DNA of 64,000 bases from Candidatus Gastranaerophilales bacterium (GTDB lineage: Bacteria; Cyanobacteriota; Vampirovibrionia; Gastranaerophilales; Gastranaerophilaceae): positions 21,384 through 85,383 of the forward strand of contig CALUVM010000006.1 in assembly GCA_944324255.1 (NCBI GenBank), given 5' to 3'. Made by a program: the position numbers and the translations under genes. Numbering within the stretch: the stretch's first letter is position 1; each line of letters opens with the position of its first letter. This document shows, in pieces, positions 57,721 to 64,000 of this stretch. The notes under the pieces were generated by a model. The model made no database searches. It was given only the letters and a program-made list of their open reading frames with translations, and had not been told where the DNA came from.

Positions 57721-58146
57721 TTATCTGATTTCGTTAGGCTGAAAACGGGTAAAGCTGTTAATATAATTATTAATCGGGAGCATATTATCCTGCATGCTGT
57801 TCATTTCCCTGATATTGGAGCCGGCTCTTTGCTGGGCTTCCATTCTTGCATTATAGTCGCTGTTTTCTTTGTACTGATGAACTTTTAGCCTGTCGTAGCA
57901 GTTAAATCTTTCATCGTTGGTTTCAAGAACCTTGCATTCCTCAAGCCCTGCTTCAAATTCGGTTTTCCTTTTATACCAGTAAGAAGCAATTTCATTGAGT
58001 TTGCCTAAACCTTTCGGCTCTTCCACATCAACATATGCAGACGGCGCAAAGTCTTTCCATTCAGGAACAGTAAATCCGTAATCAAGCTCTTCTGCAAGTA
58101 CAGGAGCTGTAAACATAAATGCTAAAACTAATAAAAACTTCTTCAT
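57721..58146 (-). CDS. Secreted hypothetical protein, 141 aa
   Basis: The N-terminus is a signal peptide (MKKFLLVLAFMFTAPVLA), likely cut after VLA. The mature protein is helical and polar, with one Cys pair (ECK; NCYDR), which could form a disulfide. No family recognised. An extended -10 (TGCTATAAT) ends exactly six bases before the ATG, and no ribosome site exists, so the mRNA is probably leaderless. It precedes coaBC by 14 bp. Confidence 0.75.
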   Translation of the reverse strand: MKKFLLVLAFMFTAPVLAEELDYGFTVPEWKDFAPSAYVDVEEPKGLGKLNEIASYWYKRKTEFEAGLEECKVLETNDERFNCYDRLKVHQYKENSDYNARMEAQQRAGSNIREMNSMQDNMLPINNYINSFTRFQPNEIR

Positions 58147-58235
58147 AAGTTTATTATAGCATTTTATAATATTAAGAATGTAAATTTTTGTTAAACCGGT
58201 AGGATTAGCTTAATATATTCCAGTTAATTTTTATA

Positions 58236-58264
58236 TTGTTTGAATACGGGTTAAATGGTATAAT
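58236..58264 (+). promoter_or_regulatory. Promoter of the membrane protein gene
   Basis: TTGTTT (58236-58241), 17 bp, TATAAT (58259-58264). It rules out starts before about 58271 for the next gene. Confidence 0.75.
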
Positions 58265-58295
58265 CAAAGCGGTACTATTTTTTAGGATGAAAAAG

Positions 58296-59231
58296 ATGAT
58301 AACTTCTGCTGTAAAAAGTACATTTCAAATTCTGGGTGATACTTTTAAGATATTAATAAAATACCCTGTACTTTTTTTGCCCGTACTCATAAGCTGGGTT
58401 TTTTACGGCGCAATAATTATATATTTTAAATACTATTTTAACTGGGAAACTATAACCACAACAGCTATGGGGTTTGGACTTGCCTTTTTAATTATATTTG
58501 TATTTTGTTTTATTTTTTCTGTCAGTTCCTTTGTTATGCTTGAAATAATTCAGCAAATTGAAACAAAATCAAAAATAAGCATGTTTAAAGCTCTTGATGA
58601 AGTTATCCGCAAAGACCTGCTTAAAGCATTTCCTATTATGCTTGTATGGGCAATTATCTGGTTCGTTATAGAAGTTTTGGAGCTGTTATTTAAGAGAAAA
58701 GATAGCGATGATGGTTATAATGAGAGAACCTATGAAAACATGGCAAAAACTCTGTCCGGATATGAAAGTTTTTCGCTCTGGGGGCTTACTTTTAATTTAA
58801 TTAAATCCGGAGTTCGTTTAATTGTATTTTTTATATACCCGTCAATAGCATGGGAGGACGAAGGTCCGATAAATGCAGTTAAAAAAGGGTTTTCGGGAAT
58901 AAAAAATAACGCTGCGGAATTTGTAACGGGATTCTTTTCAATTGAAGCCGTTGCGACTCTGATTTTCCTTCCTCCGGGGATAATGTTCTGGCTATCTGAT
59001 GATATGAATATAAAATTTTCCGACACAACGTGGCTCTGGGTAATCATTTATATAGCGTTTGCTTCAAGTTTGTATTTATATTTGCAGCAAATGTTTGCAG
59101 CTCTCCTTTATATGTGGAATATGAAATGGAATCGTGCGGTTCAGAAGGCTATGAAGGACGGAATGCCGGTTCCAAATATACATGATATTAAAAAACCTGA
59201 TTTATTGGATGATGTTCCGGATTTGCTCTAA
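58296..59231 (+). CDS. Multi-span membrane protein of unknown function
   Basis: A 311-residue protein with about six hydrophobic segments: PVLFLPVLISWVFYGAIII, GFGLAFLIIFVFCFIFS, FPIMLVWAIIWFVIEVLELL, the GVRLIVFFIYPSIAW region, and two near the C-terminus. It resembles the DUF6159 type of integral membrane proteins, though I am unsure. The ATG at 58296 follows AGGA by eight bases; 58287 is an alternative. No transporter signature is seen. Confidence 0.7.
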   Translation: MITSAVKSTFQILGDTFKILIKYPVLFLPVLISWVFYGAIIIYFKYYFNWETITTTAMGFGLAFLIIFVFCFIFSVSSFVMLEIIQQIETKSKISMFKALDEVIRKDLLKAFPIMLVWAIIWFVIEVLELLFKRKDSDDGYNERTYENMAKTLSGYESFSLWGLTFNLIKSGVRLIVFFIYPSIAWEDEGPINAVKKGFSGIKNNAAEFVTGFFSIEAVATLIFLPPGIMFWLSDDMNIKFSDTTWLWVIIYIAFASSLYLYLQQMFAALLYMWNMKWNRAVQKAMKDGMPVPNIHDIKKPDLLDDVPDLL

Positions 59232-59265
59232 CGGCTCTGCATAGAGATTTGATTTGCTTGGTATT

Positions 59266-59577
59266 TTTGCAGCCGTGACTTTGTCCCGTTGCAAAAGCAC
59301 TCCAGCCTCCGCTCCCTCATGCTCGAACCACAAAAAGCTTCGCTTGGTGGTTCAAATCCAAACCACATACCTTACGTAAACACTAAAAACTCCCGGAGAT
59401 GGGATGTCTTGCTCGGTCGCGCTGAACGGCAATTTCGTGTTTTGCAGCCGTGCCTTTGTCACGTTGCAAAAGCACTCCAGCCTCCGCTCCCTCACGCTCG
59501 AACCACAAAAAGCTTCGCTTGGTGGTTCAAATCCAAACCACATACCTTACGTAAACACTAAAAACTCCCGGAGATGG
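59266..59577 (-). mobile_element. Miniature tRNA-3'-end element (Gln copies), 175-bp repeat
   Basis: Two repeats 175 bp apart. On the tRNA strand the order is tRNA-Gln end, AGTTTTTAGTG flank, element body, CAAGACA (59405-59411 in reverse), then a second tRNA end (59389-59402) and a second, truncated and partly altered body. The 93-bp core 59405-59497 matches the tRNA-Gly element. The core hairpin has CGTG..CACG where the Gly copy has TGTG..CACA. No protein is encoded; frames across it are spurious. Confidence 0.7.
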
Positions 59578-59635
59578 ATTCGAACCACCGTTGGAAGAGC
59601 CAGAATCTTCAGTCCTGCCGCTAGACGATCCGGGA
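59565..59635 (-). tRNA. tRNA-Gln (CTG)
   Basis: A 71-nt tRNA on the reverse strand: acceptor TCCCGGA/TCCGGGA, discriminator G as usual for Gln, D stem GTCT/GGAC, anticodon stem GAAGA/TCTTC with loop TTCTGGC giving CTG. CCA is not encoded. Confidence 0.92.
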
Positions 59636-59765
59636 TTACATCTCTATTCTAGCATAAAAATTTTTTTGACAAGTATTATTTCTTTGCCGCCGTTTTATAA
59701 AACTAGCAAAAAATAATTTTACACGATTTAATCTATTTACAACTCCCCAAAATAAGGATTAAAAT

Positions 59766-60278
59766 ATGCAGATTAATCATTCTTCCCTGAATAATACCCC
59801 GGCTTTTCAAGCTAAATTTGTGCTTAAAGATGAAGCTAACCTTTTAAAATCATGTAACAAACGCATTAAAACAATTGCCAGAATTTTTGAAGAAAAAACC
59901 GCAAAATATCCGGATGATACATTTGAGCTGGTTTTAGATAAATGCAATGATGTAACTTTTGTGACTAAAATCACTAAAGGTAAATACAAAGACCTTACTC
60001 CGCTTAAAGAAGACGGTTTGGAAGCGTTGCTTTTATACAAGAATGAAACTATTGCAAATAAATTTGTTAAACTTTTTACTACAGCAAAAAAATGCTCAAA
60101 ACTTAATGCAGACGGTAAAAACTTAATCAAAAAAGCCAAAAAATCCAGTATAATGAACAAAATCCTTGACCCTGATTTTGTTTTGGATTTCGTGAATGAA
60201 GCCACTCATAATATAAAACTGGATATGGTTAAAAAAGATAAATTTCTAAAAGAATATGTCATTAAATGTATGATGTAA
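59766..60278 (+). CDS. Lineage-specific protein with F-Q-A leader, tandem family member 1
   Basis: A 170-residue protein beginning MQINHSSLNNTPAFQAKFVL. It shares with the next two genes the plan: Asn-rich start, F-x-A-K, then IARIFEEKTAKYPDDTFELV. The rest is Lys-rich and helical. AAGGA precedes the ATG. No signal peptide or known domain. The function is unknown. Confidence 0.75.
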   Translation: MQINHSSLNNTPAFQAKFVLKDEANLLKSCNKRIKTIARIFEEKTAKYPDDTFELVLDKCNDVTFVTKITKGKYKDLTPLKEDGLEALLLYKNETIANKFVKLFTTAKKCSKLNADGKNLIKKAKKSSIMNKILDPDFVLDFVNEATHNIKLDMVKKDKFLKEYVIKCMM

Positions 60279-60299
60279 TATACAAAAGGAGGAGTTTAA

Positions 60300-60770
60300 A
60301 TGAATAATTCTATTAGCTGCAACAATAATTTAACTTTCGGAGCCAAACTGAATCTGGCTGATTTTAAAGGAAATAAAAGAACTCTAAATAAAATAGCAAA
60401 AGCTTTTGAAGAAAAGACAGCAAGATATCCTAAAGATACATTTAATATGGGCGGAAGCTTTCAAAATGGATTGTATTTGGAAATGCCACCGGTAACAATG
60501 TTATTTCTTACTAAAAAAGCATCCCGAGAATTATCCCAAATGCCGGCAGATAAAATAGCTGATAAATTGAAAAGAATTTTTACTGTTTTAAGACAAAAAC
60601 AAAACCGTGAAAATCAAGCTATGAATTTAGCTAAAAAAATGAATCTAGATAATGCTGTAAGTAAAACAAAAGATACATTTTGGCATATAATATACAGTCG
60701 AAATAACAGTCTGGCTGAACAAGCTTTAAACAAAGATTCTATACTTGCAGATAATTTTAAGCTTTTATAG
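60300..60770 (+). CDS. Lineage-specific protein with F-G-A leader, tandem family member 2
   Basis: 156 residues: MNNSISCNNNLTFGAKLNLA, then IAKAFEEKTARYPKDTFNMGG. Closest in plan to the next gene (shared FLTKKASRELSQMP and ADKLKRIF). AAGGAGGAG precedes the ATG. It is 21 bp after member 1. Confidence 0.75.
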   Translation: MNNSISCNNNLTFGAKLNLADFKGNKRTLNKIAKAFEEKTARYPKDTFNMGGSFQNGLYLEMPPVTMLFLTKKASRELSQMPADKIADKLKRIFTVLRQKQNRENQAMNLAKKMNLDNAVSKTKDTFWHIIYSRNNSLAEQALNKDSILADNFKLL

Positions 60771-60790
60771 CTTAAAACAAGGATTTTCCG

Positions 60791-61285
60791 ATGAACAATG
60801 CCGTTAATAATCAATATAACCTCAACTTCACGGCAAAGCTTGATATTCGCCAAATGAAGGGCGATAAGCAGAGATGGAAAAATATTGCTAAAATTTTTGA
60901 AGAAAAGACAAAAAACTATCCTGAAGATAAATTCGGTATCTCCGGCGGTTCGGGTATGGAAACCCTTGCCGGAGTGCTGTCTAAAGATAATCTTTATGGA
61001 TGGCTTTTTTGCTCTTTGTCAAAAAAAGCTTCAGAAAAACTCTTTACTCTTCCGGATATAGCTGTTGCAGAAAAGCTTAAAGCAATATTCCAGTTCCTTA
61101 AATATAAGGAAAAAACAATACTTGATGCGGAAAAATTCTCTGCACAGGCAGGTTTTTATTCCTCAAAAGCTCCGGAAAAAATTGATGAAAAATTTTGGAA
61201 ACTGATATTTGAATTAATTGAAAATAAAAAGAAAAACTATCTGGATAAGGATTCTTTGTTTAAAAAAGACTTGAAAATCTGGTAA
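60791..61285 (+). CDS. Lineage-specific protein with F-T-A leader, tandem family member 3
   Basis: 164 residues: MNNAVNNQYNLNFTAKLDIR, then IAKIFEEKTKNYPEDKFGISGG and a SLSKKASEKLFTLP stretch like member 2. An AAGGA site precedes the ATG. It closes a three-gene unit produced by duplication; proC follows. Confidence 0.75.
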   Translation: MNNAVNNQYNLNFTAKLDIRQMKGDKQRWKNIAKIFEEKTKNYPEDKFGISGGSGMETLAGVLSKDNLYGWLFCSLSKKASEKLFTLPDIAVAEKLKAIFQFLKYKEKTILDAEKFSAQAGFYSSKAPEKIDEKFWKLIFELIENKKKNYLDKDSLFKKDLKIW

Positions 61286-61357
61286 AACAATTATTATTGA
61301 TTTAATTAAATAATGTTGTATTATTTAATCAAGTATGTAAAGAGAGAGGGCAGGAAA

Positions 61358-62167
61358 ATGGAAAATAAAACAATCGGATTTATAGGTGCGGGGAAAATGG
61401 CATCTGCTATAATTAAAGGGTTGTTAAGTTCAAAAACATTTGACAGCAGCCATGTTATAGCCGCAGAAGTTAATGAATCAGCCGCAAAACATGCAGAAGA
61501 AAGTTTTGAAATAAAAGTTTTTTCTGATGCCCGTGAAGTTGTTAAATTAGCAGATATTATCCTTATTGCAACCAAGCCGTTTGTTGTTCCTGAACTTTTA
61601 GACTCAATAAAAGATTGTATAACGCCGGATAAACTTATTATATCAATTGCTGCAGGTGTTACTTTTAATAAAATTGAAAAAGCCCTCGGTAATAATACAA
61701 GAGCTGTCAGAGTTATGCCAAACACTCCGGCTCTTTTAGAATGCGGTATGAGTGCTATTTGTAAAAACTCTCAAGCAACGGACGAAGATTTGAATCTCGT
61801 TGAAACAATTTTTACAAAAATTGGTAAAGTAATAAGATGTGATGAAAAAGACATAGACGCCGTAACCGGTGTATCAGGTTCAGGACCGGCTTTTTATTAT
61901 TATATTATTGACCGGATTGCCCGTGCCGGAGAGAAGCTGGGTTTGGACTACAAGACAGCTTTAACTCTTTCTGCTCAAACAGCACTCGGAGCTGCTAAAA
62001 TGATACAGGAAACAGGAAATACGCCGGAAGAACTTATTACAGCAGTAACCACTCCGGGGGGCACAACTGCCGAAGGAAATAAGGTTTTAAATGAGAGTAA
62101 TATTTCAGAAATTTTGTTTGAAACCGTAAGAAAAACTGCTGAGAAATCGGCAAAGATGAGTGAATAA
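61358..62167 (+). CDS. proC: Pyrroline-5-carboxylate reductase
   Basis: ProC makes proline from pyrroline-5-carboxylate with NAD(P)H. 269 residues: the nucleotide-binding TIGFIGAGKMASAIIKGLL, ADIILIATKPFVVPELL, VRVMPNTPALLECGMSAI, and the C-terminal GVSGSGPAFYYYIID and TTPGGTTAEGN. The ATG at 61358 follows AGGGCAGGA. The next gene starts within a few bases of its stop. Confidence 0.97.
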   Translation: MENKTIGFIGAGKMASAIIKGLLSSKTFDSSHVIAAEVNESAAKHAEESFEIKVFSDAREVVKLADIILIATKPFVVPELLDSIKDCITPDKLIISIAAGVTFNKIEKALGNNTRAVRVMPNTPALLECGMSAICKNSQATDEDLNLVETIFTKIGKVIRCDEKDIDAVTGVSGSGPAFYYYIIDRIARAGEKLGLDYKTALTLSAQTALGAAKMIQETGNTPEELITAVTTPGGTTAEGNKVLNESNISEILFETVRKTAEKSAKMSE

Positions 62168-62168
62168 A

Positions 62169-62495
62169 ATGATAAAACGCATCTTAATAACCGTGACTCT
62201 TATAACATTGGCTATTCCGGCTTTTGCAGAACATATTCGCTCGGATTATATGGGAGGATTCTATACTGATGATGACCATATACGTTCAGACAATATGGGA
62301 GGTTATTATACAAAAGATGACCACATCCGTTCCGATTACAGGGGCGGATTTTATACCCGTGACGACCATTTTCGTTCTGACGGTATGGGAGGGTTTTATA
62401 CCAATAACGGGCATATACGTTCCGACGGCATGGGCGGTTATTATACCAATGACGGACATATTCGCTCGGATGGTACAGGTGGTTTTTACAGATAA
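62169..62495 (+). CDS. Secreted repeat protein (HIRSDxMGGFYTxDD units)
   Basis: A 108-residue protein with a signal peptide (MIKRILITVTLITLAIPAFA) followed by about six copies of a 15-residue unit HIRSDxMGGFYTxDD, filling the whole mature chain. GTG at 62160 is an alternative start. The aromatic-Gly-charged repeat could bind a wall, surface or metal (each unit has one His and two or three Asp), or form an extended fibre. I recognise no family. Directly downstream of proC. Confidence 0.8.
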   Translation: MIKRILITVTLITLAIPAFAEHIRSDYMGGFYTDDDHIRSDNMGGYYTKDDHIRSDYRGGFYTRDDHFRSDGMGGFYTNNGHIRSDGMGGYYTNDGHIRSDGTGGFYR

Positions 62496-62504
62496 AATAT
62501 CAGA

Positions 62505-62533
62505 TTGACTCTGATTTTTTCTTGCAATATGAT
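62505..62533 (+). promoter_or_regulatory. Promoter of the methionine gamma-lyase-like gene
   Basis: TTGACT (62505-62510), 17 bp, TATGAT (62528-62533). The ATG at 62543 is nine bases past the -10 box, so transcription should begin only a few bases before it. Confidence 0.8.
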
Positions 62534-62542
62534 TTTTGTATT

Positions 62543-63766
62543 ATGGAATACGATTTTAGAAAAGCCGAAAAGCTTCTGGAAAAAGAATTTGAAGTGGTAA
62601 ATGAAATACGGGACTATAATCAGAGAAAAGTTCTGAAAGCTTTTTATGATAACAGAGTAGCTCCGGAACATTTTTATACAGTGTCAGGATACGGGCATGA
62701 TGATTTGGGACGTGAAGTTCTGGACAAGGTTTTTGCTCAGGTTTTTTGCGCAGAAAAAGCTCTGGTGAGGATTCATTTTGCATCCGGCACCCATACTCTT
62801 GCCTGCGCACTGTTTGGAAATCTAAAGTATGGGGATAAACTTTTGTCTGCTGCCGGTGCGCCTTACGATACTATGCAGGAAGTTATCGGAACCGCAGGGG
62901 ATGAAGAAACAAAAAGAGCTTCCCTAATCGGGAACGGTGTTTTGTATGATGAAGTTCCGCTCAAAAACGGTATGGAAGTTGATTTAAACAAACTTGAAGA
63001 GATGGTTGATGAAAAGACAACTATGGTCTTGATTCAGCGCTCTAAAGGGTATTCAACAAGAAAATCGCTTACAATGGATGAGATTGGGGAAATCTGCCGG
63101 ATAGTTAAAAAGAAAAATCCGGATTGTATTTGTTTTGTAGATAATTGTTACGGAGAGTTTGTAGATTCGAGAGAACCGTTGGAAGCAGGTGCTGACTTAA
63201 TTGCAGGGTCTTTGATTAAGAACCCCGGAGGCGGAATTGTAGAAGCAGGCGGATATATAGCCGGAAAAGAGCTTCTTGTTGAACGTGCTGCAAACCGTCT
63301 GACAGCACCGGGAATCGGCTCAGAAGGCGGTGCTATGTTCAATCAGCACAGATTAATTTTTCAGGGGCTGTTTATGGCGCCTTCTATTGTGTCAGAAGCT
63401 GTTAAGGGTGCAATCCTTGCTGCGAAGGTTTTTGAGGATATCGGATTTAATTCTGCTCCTAAGTATAATGAAAAAAGGACGGATATAATTCAGAATATTA
63501 TTTTTGGCAAAGCTGACCATTTGGAAGAATTTTGCCGGACAATTCAGTCGCTTTCACCGGTTAACGGGTATGTGACTCCTATACCTGAATATATCCCGGG
63601 GTATGAGGATAAAGTTATAATGGCGGGCGGAACATTTGTTGAAGGTTCAACAATAGAATTATCAGCGGATGGCCCGATGAGAGAACCTTACGTAGCATAT
63701 ATGCAAGGCGGATTAAACTATGCTCATGTCAAAATTTGTCTTGAAGATATGGTGAAAAAACTTTAA
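62543..63766 (+). CDS. Methionine gamma-lyase family protein (aluminium-resistance-like PLP enzyme)
   Basis: A 407-residue PLP enzyme of the Cys/Met-metabolism type, in the subgroup once named aluminium resistance protein. Motifs are SGYGHDDLGREVLDKVFA, VRIHFASGTHTLACALFGNL, IQRSKGYSTRKSL, CFVDNCYGEFV and the PLP-lysine segment AGSLIKNPGGGIVEAGGYI. The substrate is not certain. A consensus-like promoter is present, but there is no Shine-Dalgarno and almost no leader. Confidence 0.9.
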   Translation: MEYDFRKAEKLLEKEFEVVNEIRDYNQRKVLKAFYDNRVAPEHFYTVSGYGHDDLGREVLDKVFAQVFCAEKALVRIHFASGTHTLACALFGNLKYGDKLLSAAGAPYDTMQEVIGTAGDEETKRASLIGNGVLYDEVPLKNGMEVDLNKLEEMVDEKTTMVLIQRSKGYSTRKSLTMDEIGEICRIVKKKNPDCICFVDNCYGEFVDSREPLEAGADLIAGSLIKNPGGGIVEAGGYIAGKELLVERAANRLTAPGIGSEGGAMFNQHRLIFQGLFMAPSIVSEAVKGAILAAKVFEDIGFNSAPKYNEKRTDIIQNIIFGKADHLEEFCRTIQSLSPVNGYVTPIPEYIPGYEDKVIMAGGTFVEGSTIELSADGPMREPYVAYMQGGLNYAHVKICLEDMVKKL

Positions 63767-64000
63767 AATAGATTAATGAAAGGGAATTTGATTGAGTTTT
63801 TATTGCTCCCCCTTTACAAAAAAAAATCATCATGTAAAATAAAAATGTAGCCGAGGGTAAATGTTTTAAATAGCGCTTGCGTCTTGGTTAGAATTGAAAA
63901 CTAAACAATTAGTTTGCGGGGGGTTAGCTCAGCTGCCCCGGGAGCCCGAAGGGGTTCCGAGTAGAGATATAGAAGCTCTACCAGCTGAGCAAAAGTGAAA
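63767..64000 (+). other. Intergenic end of window with partial tRNA-like sequence
   Basis: After a GC-poor stretch, GGGGGTTAGCTCAGCTG (63919-63935) looks like the first 17 bases of a tRNA such as Ala or Ile. It then breaks off into GC-rich CCCCGGGAGCCCGAAGGGG, and an inverted D-arm (GCTCTACCAGCTGAGC, 63975-63990) follows. The sequence ends there. It fits another stable-RNA-end element but cannot be completed. Confidence 0.4.

Noticed and set aside
59565..59635. tRNA-Phe (GAA) reading of this tRNA
   Set aside because: The GAA reading needs a shifted anticodon stem. The perfect GAAGA/TCTTC stem, D arm GTCT/GGAC and discriminator G support Gln with CTG.
59289..59652. Frames with repeated HSSLRSL and LEPQKASLGG peptides
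   Set aside because: Products of the tRNA-Gln 175-bp repeat; one runs through the tRNA gene.

Overview
The window is a 64 kb stretch of low-GC chromosome carrying ordinary housekeeping genes, two surface-glycan gene clusters and many lineage-specific small proteins. The best fit is a gut-type, non-photosynthetic cyanobacterial relative (Gastranaerophilales / 'Melainabacteria', class Vampirovibrionia). Three things point there. atpD and atpC form their own pair away from the other F1Fo genes, as in cyanobacteria. efp lies next to accB, an arrangement I also associate with cyanobacteria. Redox genes suit an anaerobe or microaerophile: reverse rubrerythrin, flavin reductase-rubredoxin fusion, ferritin, a short glycyl-radical spare part with a divergent Crp/Fnr regulator. 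GyrB has the long Gram-negative form and the surface-glycan enzymes imply an outer envelope. The taxonomic call is inference.

Layout. 0-7 kb: SecD end and SecF, an MBL hydrolase, a HxlR regulator, a UPF0210 protein, AroF and two lineage-specific proteins. 7-16 kb: tRNA-Leu, a diiron protein, GrcA/Crp pair, ferritin, a small tyrosine recombinase beside a CAT-anticodon tRNA with a 203-bp tandem repeat, a beta-barrel-like protein and IlvE. 16-23 kb: GyrB, an FkbM methyltransferase, a PPP phosphatase, iterated short repeats and MnmE. 23-27 kb: a five-gene glycan cluster (two hexapeptide acyltransferases and three glycosyltransferases). 27-38 kb: MurF, HPF, a GT2, an ankyrin-like protein, RdgB, EF-P, AccB, AccC, tRNA-Gly, GlyS and reverse rubrerythrin. 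38-46 kb: TpiA, FkbH-AtpC-AtpD, glutamate-cysteine ligase, RsmA, an AbrB-like mini protein and the Hrb fusion. 46-48 kb: tmRNA embedded in tandem repeats on both sides. 48-56 kb: a minus-strand glycan cluster whose four enzymes all end in the same Rossmann-like module. 56-64 kb: Nif3, CoaBC, secreted and membrane proteins, tRNA-Gln with a repeat element, a tandem trio of related small proteins, ProC, a repeat-built secreted protein, a methionine gamma-lyase-like enzyme and a tRNA-like fragment at the edge.

The most unusual signal is a set of small GC-rich, highly structured elements attached to the ends of stable-RNA genes. A 93-bp module next to tRNA-Gly and tRNA-Gln can be aligned without gaps, has a compensatory base change in a hairpin, and ends in CAAGACA directly before a second copy of the tRNA 3' end. 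The tmRNA 3' repeat ends in the same CAAGACA. A different 95-bp module sits upstream of the CAT-anticodon tRNA and of tmRNA and is followed by a second copy of the RNA 5' end. This looks like one or two families of miniature elements that target stable-RNA genes. I cannot say from sequence alone whether they have been described.

Other notable points are a recurring N-terminal F-x-G/A motif on seven otherwise different proteins, a set of genes whose -10 box lies only six to nine bases before the start codon (likely leaderless mRNAs), and heptamer-based intergenic repeats.
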